A stretch of 26,328 nt of DNA from a virus, in the IMG/VR virus record IMGVR_UViG_3300026278_000003, positions 1 to 26,328 of that record; one strand, written 5' to 3'. The translations under genes were made by a program, and so were the position numbers. The notes beneath the pieces are model-generated. The model worked only from the letters and a program-made list of their open reading frames with translations. It had not been told where the DNA came from and ran no database searches. Shown in pieces: positions 8,710 to 16,031 of the stretch; position 1 is the first letter of the stretch, and each line of letters starts with the position of its first letter.

Positions 8710-11042
8710 TTGACCAGCACGTCCACGTCCAACAGGTCGACGGCGTCGCCGTTGGCCAGCACCGCCGCCACGCGCAGCGGGTGAGAGCCCGGCGTCAGGG
8801 ACGCCGTGAACGAGTCGTCCATCTCGAGCCGAACGGTCTGCGGCACTCCCGTGCCCGATGCGGCCACCGACATCGGATGCCAGAGCGTCCTGGCCGGATC
8901 CCGCCGCACCATCGCGACCGAAGAGGCGCCGGTCAAATTCGGCCATGCGCTCGACGTGAACTCCACAGCCCGCCCGTCAACAGCCTTGTAATCGTAGCCT
9001 CGGGCAACAGTGATGACGGATCCCTCGACGACCGGCGACACCACCGTGATAACGGCATCACTAGAGAGGATGGATCTGATCGCCGATATCCCCGCGTTAT
9101 CCGGCGCCACGTAACTGGCGGCGGCTAGACGCGTAGATACGGGCACGTCAACGTTGGCAAGCAAATTGGTCAAGGCCGACGACGAGCCAGCCAAGCTCCT
9201 CACGTCGGCAACGACGCTCTGGGCCTGCGTGTACGCCCACTGGATGTAATCTGTCCCGGTTCCCGTCGGGTTTCCTCCCCTGCCCTTCATGCGCAGGATG
9301 GCTGGCTTTCTGGAACCGTACGGAAACTCGGCCGTCGGCGCCGGCACGAAGGAGATCCAAAGCCTCTGCATTGCCGCGCTGAACGCGTCCAGCCCGCTCC
9401 CGTCTGCTCTGACCGCTGTTGCCAGCACCGCCGAAGGCGACTCGAACGGCAGGCTCGAGTCGACCACGGCGAACGATGGAACCTCGGCGAACGAATACGA
9501 GCCCGATCCGAGTTTGACGTCGATTTGGATGTAAAACGGTTGCCCCGACATGATCTCGACCGGCAAGTCCACAAAATTGAGGGCCGCGTTCCACTCGAAC
9601 ACCGTCCTTTCGCACGACGGATACCCCAAAGCCTCGAAGTCGACGTCCGTGTCGGGGGACGTATAACCGCCTGCCGTGTAAAACCAGTGCCTGCCCGCCT
9701 GCCCGCCGTAGTTGTACATGGCGACGCAGGCCTTAACACCGGACGAGACGCCGACGCTCTTGTAGTTGAACACCTTCGTGGAGTCGGACGTGGAGGCCTC
9801 TTGGAACACGATGCTACCGCCGTCTCCAAAATCGACAGTCCCGCTGAAATTTCGGTCGATGTTCGACGTGCCTCCTATGTCGGCGGTGGACAGTATGGAT
9901 CCAGAGTAGCCGATGGTCGCGCTCAGGCACCCCTTGATCTTGCCTCCGAACTGCATGTTCCCCATCCCCATGAGCGGGTAGGCGCAACCGAACAAGATCG
10001 ACGTCGACGGCAGGTAGCAGTCGGCGCACAGACCCGAGATCGCCGTGCAACAAGAGAACACGGCGACGTCGAGGACGGACTTGACCAACCTCGCTACCGC
10101 GTTCGCGCAGGCCGTGAACACCGCACCCTCAACGTTTGTCCCTCTGCTGTAGTTGATCCCGTTTGCGCAACCGTGGAACGTCCCGTAAATCTGGTGCGCC
10201 TTCCCGAGCGTGTTCGTCAGTTGTCCGACGCCGTAACCTCCGGCGTTCGTGTAGTTGGTGGTCACGGTCGTGTTGACGACGTTGCCCCCGAACTCGATCA
10301 GCGGGCAGGCGTAGTTGCAGTCGAAAACGCATTCCGTGCCCGACGACCTCGTCGTGAGGATCATGATGTTGCTCGAGTGGTTGATGACGTAACACCCTGC
10401 TGGAGTCAAGGCGTTTAATGTACCGCTAAGTTGTAGCACCGCAGGATCCGAAGAGGACCCTCCGCCGATTGCGCTTATCGTGAACAGCTGGTCGCTCGTG
10501 TTGCCGGTCGTTGTCGGCCTGCACACGCACACATAATCACCAGCTGCCCATCCGTCAGCAGACACCTCTCCAAGCGTGCGGTCGAGCGTTATCGTGTTCG
10601 TTCCGCTCGACGCGTCGTTCAACAACCGGGCGTATCTGATCGACTTGACGGTCGGATGCAGTTTCACGGTCCGGTCGTTACCGGCGACCTTGATCTCCGA
10701 GGCGGTTCCGAGAAGGATCTTGAACACCGAGTTCGACGGCGCGGGAGAGCTTTTGCTGGCCCCGTGGATCAGACTCCCGTTCGAGGCGATTGTGAGGTCG
10801 TGCCCACCGACGCCGTCCATTTTCAGGACGCCTGTCCCAGCCCCGTTCGGCCCGCACAGGGTGCCGTTCACGGTCCCCGCGATCATGCCGGTCGCCATCG
10901 CGCTTTGATCGACGTCCATGTAGCACGTCTTGCCCGCGCTGATGATGAACGAGTCGCCGTCGGCAGGGATGGTGCCTCCCCATGCCGAAGCGGTCGACCA
11001 GTTGTCCGAACTACCAGATGGATTGAATGTCCGTATTGCCAT
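8706..11042 (-). CDS. Beta-helix-like tail spike / adhesion protein
   Basis: A 778-residue protein from the ATG at 11042. The N-terminus (SGSSDNWSTASAWGGTIPAD) and the long Gly/Ser/Thr/Cys-rich middle with short repeating strands resemble right-handed parallel beta-helix proteins used as tail spikes or surface-layer adhesins. The last 100 residues look like a compact Ig-like module (strands ending PGSHPLRVAAVLANGDAVDLLDVDVLV), of the type found in baseplate upper proteins. The coding DNA is less G+C-rich than neighbouring structural genes, which may reflect fast exchange of host-range modules or simply its amino-acid make-up. No catalytic residues can be pointed out. It lies between the tail terminator-like gene and the tube gene, an uncommon place for an adhesion protein. 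Confidence 0.5.
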   Translation of the reverse strand: MAIRTFNPSGSSDNWSTASAWGGTIPADGDSFIISAGKTCYMDVDQSAMATGMIAGTVNGTLCGPNGAGTGVLKMDGVGGHDLTIASNGSLIHGASKSSPAPSNSVFKILLGTASEIKVAGNDRTVKLHPTVKSIRYARLLNDASSGTNTITLDRTLGEVSADGWAAGDYVCVCRPTTTGNTSDQLFTISAIGGGSSSDPAVLQLSGTLNALTPAGCYVINHSSNIMILTTRSSGTECVFDCNYACPLIEFGGNVVNTTVTTNYTNAGGYGVGQLTNTLGKAHQIYGTFHGCANGINYSRGTNVEGAVFTACANAVARLVKSVLDVAVFSCCTAISGLCADCYLPSTSILFGCAYPLMGMGNMQFGGKIKGCLSATIGYSGSILSTADIGGTSNIDRNFSGTVDFGDGGSIVFQEASTSDSTKVFNYKSVGVSSGVKACVAMYNYGGQAGRHWFYTAGGYTSPDTDVDFEALGYPSCERTVFEWNAALNFVDLPVEIMSGQPFYIQIDVKLGSGSYSFAEVPSFAVVDSSLPFESPSAVLATAVRADGSGLDAFSAAMQRLWISFVPAPTAEFPYGSRKPAILRMKGRGGNPTGTGTDYIQWAYTQAQSVVADVRSLAGSSSALTNLLANVDVPVSTRLAAASYVAPDNAGISAIRSILSSDAVITVVSPVVEGSVITVARGYDYKAVDGRAVEFTSSAWPNLTGASSVAMVRRDPARTLWHPMSVAASGTGVPQTVRLEMDDSFTASLTPGSHPLRVAAVLANGDAVDLLDVDVLVK

Positions 11043-11074
11043 TGTCTAGACCCGCACAACTCCTAACCGCGGCA

Positions 11075-11461
11075 TCATCGGACTGTCCCCCTGTACGTCG
11101 CCGACACCGTCTGCCACACGCGCCCCTCGTCGTGACGCGCGTACCGCGCGACCCCGGTCCGCGCCAGGTGCACCGCGCGCCCGCCGGCCGTCGTCAACGC
11201 ACCGTGCAGAGCCGCGTCAGCCGTCTCAATTGCCGCGTCGGCGGCCGCCCCGCTCGTCGAGTCGTCGTGCGCCGCAACCGCCAGAACGATCTCCGTGTAG
11301 CCGCGCGCCTCGCCGCCCGTCAGCACGTCCTCGCCGCCGCCAACCGACACCGTCAGCCACGGCCCCGATACGCCCGACGGCGCCGCGTCAAGCCACACCT
11401 GCAGCCCCGCCGACTGCAGCCGGGACACCACCGCCGAGAGCGCCGCCTGCACCTCAGTCAT
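11075..11461 (-). CDS. Tail terminator / tail completion protein (DUF3168-like)
   Basis: A 128-residue protein starting at ATG 11461 with GGGAGG six bases upstream. It opens with a helix (MTEVQAALSAVVSRLQSAG), then strands including PWLTVSVGGGEDVL and a segment YTEIVLAVAAHDDSTSG with a following helix, the usual pattern of gpU/gp17-like tail terminators (DUF3168), which cap the tube and join it to the head. It overlaps the gp10-like gene by eight bases and stands last in the connector series. The assignment is by pattern and position. Confidence 0.65.
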   Translation of the reverse strand: MTEVQAALSAVVSRLQSAGLQVWLDAAPSGVSGPWLTVSVGGGEDVLTGGEARGYTEIVLAVAAHDDSTSGAAADAAIETADAALHGALTTAGGRAVHLARTGVARYARHDEGRVWQTVSATYRGTVR

Positions 11462-11975
11462 CCCGTGCCTCCCGCGATATCTCCGCCTCGACGATCTGCC
11501 GCCCGTTCCGCCGCGCCCACTCCAGCGCGTCAGCCATGAACAGATAGCCCGGCCTCAGCGCGTACCGGCCCGGCTCGTAGTGCGGCGTCTCGCCGGTTTT
11601 AACCTTGACCACGAACTCCGCAAACCCCGGCCGGCGCCCGAACATCGCCCCGTACTCGACGTAAATCCCGTACTCCACCCCGCACGCAACGTACGCCTCG
11701 CCCCGCTGCGCGCTGGTCGGCAAGCCCTCGGCAGGGCGCGCGCCCGGGCGCAGCGCCTTGGCCCTGGCCAGCGCCGCAGCCATGCCGCTCTGCCGGCTGG
11801 TAACCGTGTAGATCGACGATTTAAGCGCGCCCGTGTCCACCGGCACCCGGTCCTGAGCCTGCCGCTGGGCGCCGTACGCCAGCTTGCGGATCCCACGGTC
11901 CGCCGCCTCCGGCAGCGCCCGCGCCAGCTCCTCCAACCCGCGCAGGTCCACCCGGCTGTCCATGTCCAGCCTCAC
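11454..11975 (-). CDS. HK97 gp10-like head-tail / tail completion protein
   Basis: A 173-residue protein starting at GTG 11975, which overlaps the previous stop as GTGA and has GGAGG about seven bases upstream. It carries the recognisable gp10-family core: an N-terminal helix (LRGLEELARALPEAADRG), then QRQAQDRVPVDTGALKSSIY (about 36-55), then CGVEYGIYVEYG (about 93-104), and a long C-terminal helix. The VPVDTGALKSSI segment is the hallmark of this family of neck proteins acting between portal and tail. An internal ATG at 11963 is a possible alternative start. Confidence 0.85.
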   Translation of the reverse strand: MRLDMDSRVDLRGLEELARALPEAADRGIRKLAYGAQRQAQDRVPVDTGALKSSIYTVTSRQSGMAAALARAKALRPGARPAEGLPTSAQRGEAYVACGVEYGIYVEYGAMFGRRPGFAEFVVKVKTGETPHYEPGRYALRPGYLFMADALEWARRNGRQIVEAEISREARDD

Positions 11976-12328
11976 GACCCGGCCTCCTCCACAACCAGCG
12001 CCGATTTGAGCGGCGATCCGTCGTCGGCCGGACGCACGCCGTCCACCCGCAGATCACGCGCGCCGACGGCGATGCGGTCGCCGATCCGCACGTCCGCGCC
12101 CGCAGGCAGGTGCATCGTCAGCCCGGCCCAGCCCGCCAGAGTCCCGACGGTCTCGCCGGACACCGCCGCCTCCGCAGCCTCGATGCGGCACGCCACGCCC
12201 GACGCGACGACAGACAGTGTCTCCGTCCATCCGCCGGAGCCGTCGGACGTGCGCGATGGACGACGCACCTCGCAACGAGCGTCCAAAGCCGCCAGCAGCG
12301 AGTCCCGCACAAAATCGCCACGCCTCAT
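11972..12328 (-). CDS. Head-tail joining protein (head closure-like)
   Basis: A 118-residue, beta-rich protein. ATG 12328 overlaps the preceding stop as ATGA, so I prefer it to the GTG two codons upstream (12334). The N-terminus is a short helix (FVRDSLLAALDARCEV); the middle has the pattern GLTMHLPAGADVRIGDRIAV, which is typical for head closure / head-tail adaptor proteins of the SPP1 gp16 / HK97 type. Its place between the gp6-like connector and the gp10-like protein fits. Expected role: stopper ring beneath the portal connector. Confidence 0.75.
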   Translation of the reverse strand: MRRGDFVRDSLLAALDARCEVRRPSRTSDGSGGWTETLSVVASGVACRIEAAEAAVSGETVGTLAGWAGLTMHLPAGADVRIGDRIAVGARDLRVDGVRPADDGSPLKSALVVEEAGS

Positions 12329-12666
12329 CGCCACCCGTCCAGATGGTCCGGCAGCGTGCTCAACTCGATCGCCGACGCCGAGCCGGCCGACGAGTCGGCC
12401 CGCAACCGCTCCGCCAGCGACCGCAGCTCGCCCAGCGCGTGCTGCTCGGTCTCGTAGCCGCCGACGCGCACACGCCGAGCCAGCCTCGCCCGGTCCGCCA
12501 TGACGGCCTCGAGTGCCGCTGCAGCGGCGAGCCGCACGTCGCCGCCGGAGAGTGCCAAAAACGCCTCGATCTCCTCGTCCTCGAACAGCGGCTGAGCCAC
12601 GTCAGTGTCCGCCGTCAGCAGCCGCACGCAGCCGATCGGCGTGCCCAGATCGTATGTCGCGCTCAC
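12325..12666 (-). CDS. Head-tail connector (gp6-like adaptor)
   Basis: A 113-residue, mostly helical protein. GTG 12666 overlaps the upstream stop as GTGA and follows GGAGGG by three bases. The pattern GCVRLLTADTDVAQPLFEDE, then IEAFLALSGGDVRLAAAAALE, is that of the gp6-like/gp15-like adaptor family that docks on the portal ring: an early LLTxD segment, an F-x-D-E-E-I-x-A-F-L helix, and an Ala-rich helix. Confidence 0.8.
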   Translation of the reverse strand: MSATYDLGTPIGCVRLLTADTDVAQPLFEDEEIEAFLALSGGDVRLAAAAALEAVMADRARLARRVRVGGYETEQHALGELRSLAERLRADSSAGSASAIELSTLPDHLDGWR

Positions 12667-12896
12667 CGTCCCTCCGCGCGCTTTTTGGCCGGCTTAACCT
12701 GCTTCGCAACCGGCTTCGGCTCCTCGGCCGAAACCTGCTGCGCGGCCTCGGCGCCGGCGATCCGGAACGGCACCGCCCAACGGTTCACCACCGACTCCTC
12801 CAGATTGGCGATCTCCTCGGCCGGCGCCACAACGCCCACCGACAGCAGCGTGCCGTCGGCGCGCACCGGCCCGCGATCCTCGATTCGGTACATCAT
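12663..12896 (-). CDS. Small hypothetical protein in the connector region
   Basis: A 77-residue protein starting at one of two adjacent ATG codons (12896 or 12893), with a weak AGGG upstream. It has a strand-rich N-terminal part and a Lys/Ala/Pro/Glu-rich C-terminal tail (KPVAKQVKPAKKRAEGR) that is probably disordered and basic. It is the first gene after the capsid terminator, and its stop overlaps the start of the gp6-like connector gene. It may be a DNA-contacting or head-decoration protein, but no family is recognised. Confidence 0.6.
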   Translation of the reverse strand: MMYRIEDRGPVRADGTLLSVGVVAPAEEIANLEESVVNRWAVPFRIAGAEAAQQVSAEEPKPVAKQVKPAKKRAEGR

Positions 12897-12910
12897 GCCG
12901 ACCCTAACGC

Positions 12911-12926
12911 CGGAGCAAACGCTCCG
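12911..12926. repeat. Hairpin upstream of the connector genes
   Basis: The perfect inverted repeat CGGAGC-AAAC-GCTCCG lies between the capsid terminator and the next start codon. It lacks a T-tract on either strand, so it is not a standard terminator. It could be an operator, an RNA-processing stem or a second weak pause site. Confidence 0.45.
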
Positions 12927-12942
12927 TCAACCTCCCGCAAAC

Positions 12943-12968
12943 AGAAAACCCCGGCCATGAGGCCGGGG
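12943..12968 (-). terminator. Intrinsic terminator after the major capsid gene
   Basis: On the minus strand the stem CCCCGGCC-TCAT-GGCCGGGG (eight perfect pairs, four-base loop) is followed directly by TTTTCT. It starts 26 bases after the capsid stop codon. It would end or thin out the transcript before the connector and tail genes, giving more capsid than tail message. Confidence 0.85.
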
Positions 12969-12994
12969 CAGGAGTCGCCCAGAAGGAGGTTAGG

Positions 12995-13981
12995 CTACTG
13001 GAACCGCATCGTCGGAGCAGTGTATGTCGTCGACGCCACGATTTGGCGAACCGCGCCGGCGCCGAGCAGACGCACCGCGAACCCGATCCGCCGGCGGAAG
13101 TACTTGCCAACCAGCGGGTTCGTCGGGTCGTTGATCTGAGACTCGATCCGCAGCCCGCGATACGCCGGATTCACGTGCTGGCGCCGCCCGAGCGGCTTCG
13201 CGGCGGCGTCCACCACGGCGAAATAGCCCGCCGGAACGAACTCGCTGAACACGCAGCGCACGCCGCCGACGAGTGTGCCGCCGAGAGTGCCGCCGTCCAC
13301 CGCCTCGATGCGCCCCGGAGACGCGATCATCGTCGTCGACGAGTCCTGGATCTTCAGCACGTCGTCAGCCTGATAGATCGAGAACAGGCCGACGAACGGG
13401 CCCTTGAACCCATGCTCGGCCACGTCCTCCACGGCCTGCAGAATGTGGTCCCGCGACAGCGTGGTTGAGTTCACCCCGGCATAGTGAGAGTGCGCCGTCG
13501 AGAACGTTTTCTCGCCGTACGGCGGAACGTCCGTCTCCCCGTTGTAGAACGCCGCTGTGTACGGCGTGCCGATCGAGCCGGCAGTGCGAGGCCGGAATAC
13601 CGCCGCCATCGCTAAACCGGTCACACGCTGGGCGTCGCCCGCCATCGCCGCGTTCGCGTCGGCGAGGATGTCCTCCGCCAGCGAGTCCTCGACGCCGGTT
13701 TTCGTGTACGCCAGCATGGTGTCGAACGTGCGCAGCGGGAAAATCAGCTCGCGCTTCGCAACGCCCTGATAGTCCGGCAGCGCGCCCTGACCCTCCTCCT
13801 CGAAGAAGAGCGGGGCCTGCGGCACGCGCGCCTGCTCGCGGAAAACGTCCCAGCTCAGCATGTCGACGATCTCGTTCGGCGCCTGGTTGTAAACCGCCAG
13901 GCCGTCCGCGATCTCCTGCAGCAGCTGCGCCTGATTGACGATGTAGCCGTTGTCCCCGGTGTAAAGCCCTTGCAACGCCAT
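12995..13981 (-). CDS. Major capsid protein (HK97 fold)
   Basis: A 328-residue protein from ATG 13981, with GAGGTG just upstream. It has the order expected of an HK97-fold capsid protein without a large N-terminal delta domain: N-terminal arm (1-50), an E-loop-like acidic part (FFEEEGQGALPDYQGVAKRE), a long spine helix segment around 95-125, and peripheral and axial strands to the end (TLVGGVRCVFSEF, IGFAVRLLGAG). A scaffold-like protein is encoded separately two genes upstream, in keeping with the missing delta domain. It is followed by a strong terminator, as expected for a highly expressed gene. No prohead protease gene is seen. Confidence 0.85.
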   Translation of the reverse strand: MALQGLYTGDNGYIVNQAQLLQEIADGLAVYNQAPNEIVDMLSWDVFREQARVPQAPLFFEEEGQGALPDYQGVAKRELIFPLRTFDTMLAYTKTGVEDSLAEDILADANAAMAGDAQRVTGLAMAAVFRPRTAGSIGTPYTAAFYNGETDVPPYGEKTFSTAHSHYAGVNSTTLSRDHILQAVEDVAEHGFKGPFVGLFSIYQADDVLKIQDSSTTMIASPGRIEAVDGGTLGGTLVGGVRCVFSEFVPAGYFAVVDAAAKPLGRRQHVNPAYRGLRIESQINDPTNPLVGKYFRRRIGFAVRLLGAGAVRQIVASTTYTAPTMRFQ

Positions 13982-13989
13982 CTCTCACC

Positions 13990-14409
13990 TCACAAAAAGG
14001 CGACCGTGGTCGAGCCGCTGGCCTGCACCTTCGCGAGAGCGAGCTGCACGTTCACGGCGACCTTGGTCGCGGTCAGGGCCCGGGCGACGGGCTGCACGAT
14101 GTTGCCGGCGGTCGCAGGCGCCGTGGCCGTGAAACCGCCCGCCGTGCCGGACGTGAACAATCGCGCGCCGGGCGTGAACGACCAAGCCGGATTCTCCAGT
14201 CGGCCGATCTGCGCCACGCCGATCGTCTCGCCGGCGACGGCCCGCTCGAGTGCGAACCCAACGGCCTCGATCGGCGTCGCCGCGTCCGCGTCGGCGAGCA
14301 CCAGCTGGCCGGATCCGTTCAATCCGACGAGCTGCCCCGCCTCAATGGTCTGCGCGCACACGGCGCGGAACGCCGAGTCGCGGTTGTGGTTTCGAACATA
14401 TACAGGCAT
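13990..14409 (-). CDS. Head decoration / capsid cement-like protein
   Basis: A 139-residue protein from ATG 14409 with GGAGG eight bases upstream. It is rich in Gly, Ala, Thr and Val, with a pattern (QTIEAGQLVGLNGSGQLVLA, then IEAVGFALERAVAGETIGVA) matching DUF2190-type decoration or head-fibre proteins, which add a beta-sandwich to the outer capsid surface. It sits eight bases upstream of the capsid gene and abuts the scaffold-like gene. The family call is by pattern and place. Confidence 0.7.
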   Translation of the reverse strand: MPVYVRNHNRDSAFRAVCAQTIEAGQLVGLNGSGQLVLADADAATPIEAVGFALERAVAGETIGVAQIGRLENPAWSFTPGARLFTSGTAGGFTATAPATAGNIVQPVARALTATKVAVNVQLALAKVQASGSTTVAFL

Positions 14410-14978
14410 CAGTTAATCCTCCGTGTGGCCAAAAACGGGAACAGCTGCCGGGCGCGCTCATGTTTCGAGTCGTCCAGCCTCGCCGCCGCCCCTCCGGCCG
14501 GGTTGCCGGCCGCCTGTTTCGGAGCCGACTGCGCTTGGGCGCGCAGATACGGCTTCGCCTTCAAAACGGCCGATAGTGCGTCGTCGATGCCCTCGCCGTC
14601 CGCGCCGATCTCTGATCGGTCGACAAGGGCCAATGCGTCGTGCGGGTCGGCAAAACCCAGTTTCGACGCGGCGACGAGTAGCTTCGCGTCCAGCATCACG
14701 CGGGCCGCGTCCTGCGCCGCCCGTCGGCTCTCCTCCAGCTCGCGCCGCAATTTCTCCGTCTCCGACAGCTGCGCGTCCTCGATCGTTTTCAGCTTTGCGG
14801 CCAGCTCGGCGGCCTCCCGCCTCCGCGCTGCGGCCTCCGCGCGCACCCGTTTCAGCTCGGTCATCGCCGACTCTAAATCTTGAATTCCGACGCCCGGCTC
14901 CTGGCCGGTTTGCGCGCCGCCGGCGGTCTCCGGCTCCTGGCCGGCTGAAACCGCCGATTGAACATCGGTTTCGCTCAT
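14409..14978 (-). CDS. Scaffolding protein
   Basis: A 189-residue protein from ATG 14978 preceded by AGGGGGG. A Gln/Gly/Glu-rich, likely disordered N-terminus (1-35) is followed by a long charged coiled coil (about 38-95, LKRVRAEAAARRREAAELAA and onward) and a C-terminal part with basic residues. This is the usual build of phage internal scaffolds (DUF4355-like). It lies between the head morphogenesis gene and the decoration and capsid genes, which supports the call. Expected role: guides procapsid assembly and leaves the head before packaging. Confidence 0.75.
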   Translation of the reverse strand: MSETDVQSAVSAGQEPETAGGAQTGQEPGVGIQDLESAMTELKRVRAEAAARRREAAELAAKLKTIEDAQLSETEKLRRELEESRRAAQDAARVMLDAKLLVAASKLGFADPHDALALVDRSEIGADGEGIDDALSAVLKAKPYLRAQAQSAPKQAAGNPAGGAAARLDDSKHERARQLFPFLATRRIN

Positions 14979-14987
14979 ACAGCCCCC

Positions 14988-16028
14988 CTAACGACCGCCG
15001 CCGTCGTGCGTCAACCCCTCGCGCAGCGATTTCGCACTTCGCAGCCGCCGCTCCGGCCCCCAGTCGTGGCTGTGGACAAGCCGCACCATCGCCGACAGAG
15101 GCACGCCCGACTCGTACAGCTCGTAATGCGCCTCGCCGAGGATCTCCACCTGTTTCTCGGATGGTAGCCGCTCGAACGCCTCCTCTCCCGTGCCGCGCCG
15201 CTCGATCCCGTCGAACACCGGCACCGCCGCGCACCGGCACTGCACGTGCGTCCCGAACGGCTCGTCAATCGGGTGCACGGTCCCGTCCATCGCCCAGCAG
15301 ATCGGACACGTCCGCGAGTCCCGCGCCGAGTGCCACTCCCAGCCCTCAAGAATGTCCGCGTTTGCCCGGTAGTTTTCAAGCGCCGCCGACCGGTGGCTGC
15401 GCAGCGTCTCCGTCCGCGCGATCAGCAGCGCGCGGTCGCGCAGTTTCCCCGTGCGGCCCGTCAGCTCGGCCGCCACACCCTCCGGAGACGCACCCTCGAG
15501 CGCCGCAGCCAGCCGCCTAGCCGCCTCCCGCGGGTTCTCTCCACCCGCGACAGACGCCTCGATCGCGTCGCGCCCGGCCCGCGACGCCGCCTCCCCGAAC
15601 TGGTCGAACAGCCTCCTCAGCGGCGATCCGTCTCCGAGCGTGCCCACGAGGTTTGCCAGCGCCTCGTCCGGCGGCCGCGACCAAACGACCCCGATGCGCC
15701 CCGCGATCTCCTCCGCCATCTCGGCGGCCAGCTCGACAGCCGAACGCTGCAGAGACGCCGTCCGCTCCTCCGCAACCGCCGCGAACGCCTCCGCCGCCGC
15801 CCGCACCAGAAACAGCTGCTCCTCGTACCGCTCGATGGCCGCGTACCGCCAGTTCTCCGAACTCGGCGCCGACTCCAACCCGGCGGCGACGTCGGCCAAA
15901 CGCGCCAGCAGAAACCGCTCGAACGCGCGGTACGCCCTCAGAATCTCGAGCACGGCCTGCGTCTCCAGCGCTAACAGCCGCCGTTTGACCTCGTCGGCCG
16001 CCTCGTAGACCAGACCGCTTCGCCGCAC
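14988..16028 (-). CDS. Head morphogenesis protein (Mu gpF / SPP1 gp7 family)
   Basis: A 346-residue protein. The start is a GTG (16028) three bases after the portal stop; there is no strong Shine-Dalgarno site, so coupling to portal translation is likely. The C-terminal third carries the family signature: LLIARTETLRSHRSAALENY (about 210-229), then SRTCPICWAMDGTV, then FGTHVQCRCAAVPVF, with the paired CxxC and HxxCxC that probably bind a metal. The N-terminal part is helical and charged. Members are minor head proteins bound to the portal that enter the procapsid and affect DNA ejection. Confidence 0.88.
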   Translation of the reverse strand: MRRSGLVYEAADEVKRRLLALETQAVLEILRAYRAFERFLLARLADVAAGLESAPSSENWRYAAIERYEEQLFLVRAAAEAFAAVAEERTASLQRSAVELAAEMAEEIAGRIGVVWSRPPDEALANLVGTLGDGSPLRRLFDQFGEAASRAGRDAIEASVAGGENPREAARRLAAALEGASPEGVAAELTGRTGKLRDRALLIARTETLRSHRSAALENYRANADILEGWEWHSARDSRTCPICWAMDGTVHPIDEPFGTHVQCRCAAVPVFDGIERRGTGEEAFERLPSEKQVEILGEAHYELYESGVPLSAMVRLVHSHDWGPERRLRSAKSLREGLTHDGGGR

Positions 16029-16031
16029 GGG

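Noticed and set aside
12981-12990. Plus-strand AAGGAGG as a ribosome site for an opposite-strand gene
   Set aside because: No start codon at proper spacing and no open frame with protein-like composition. It lies antisense just after the capsid stop.
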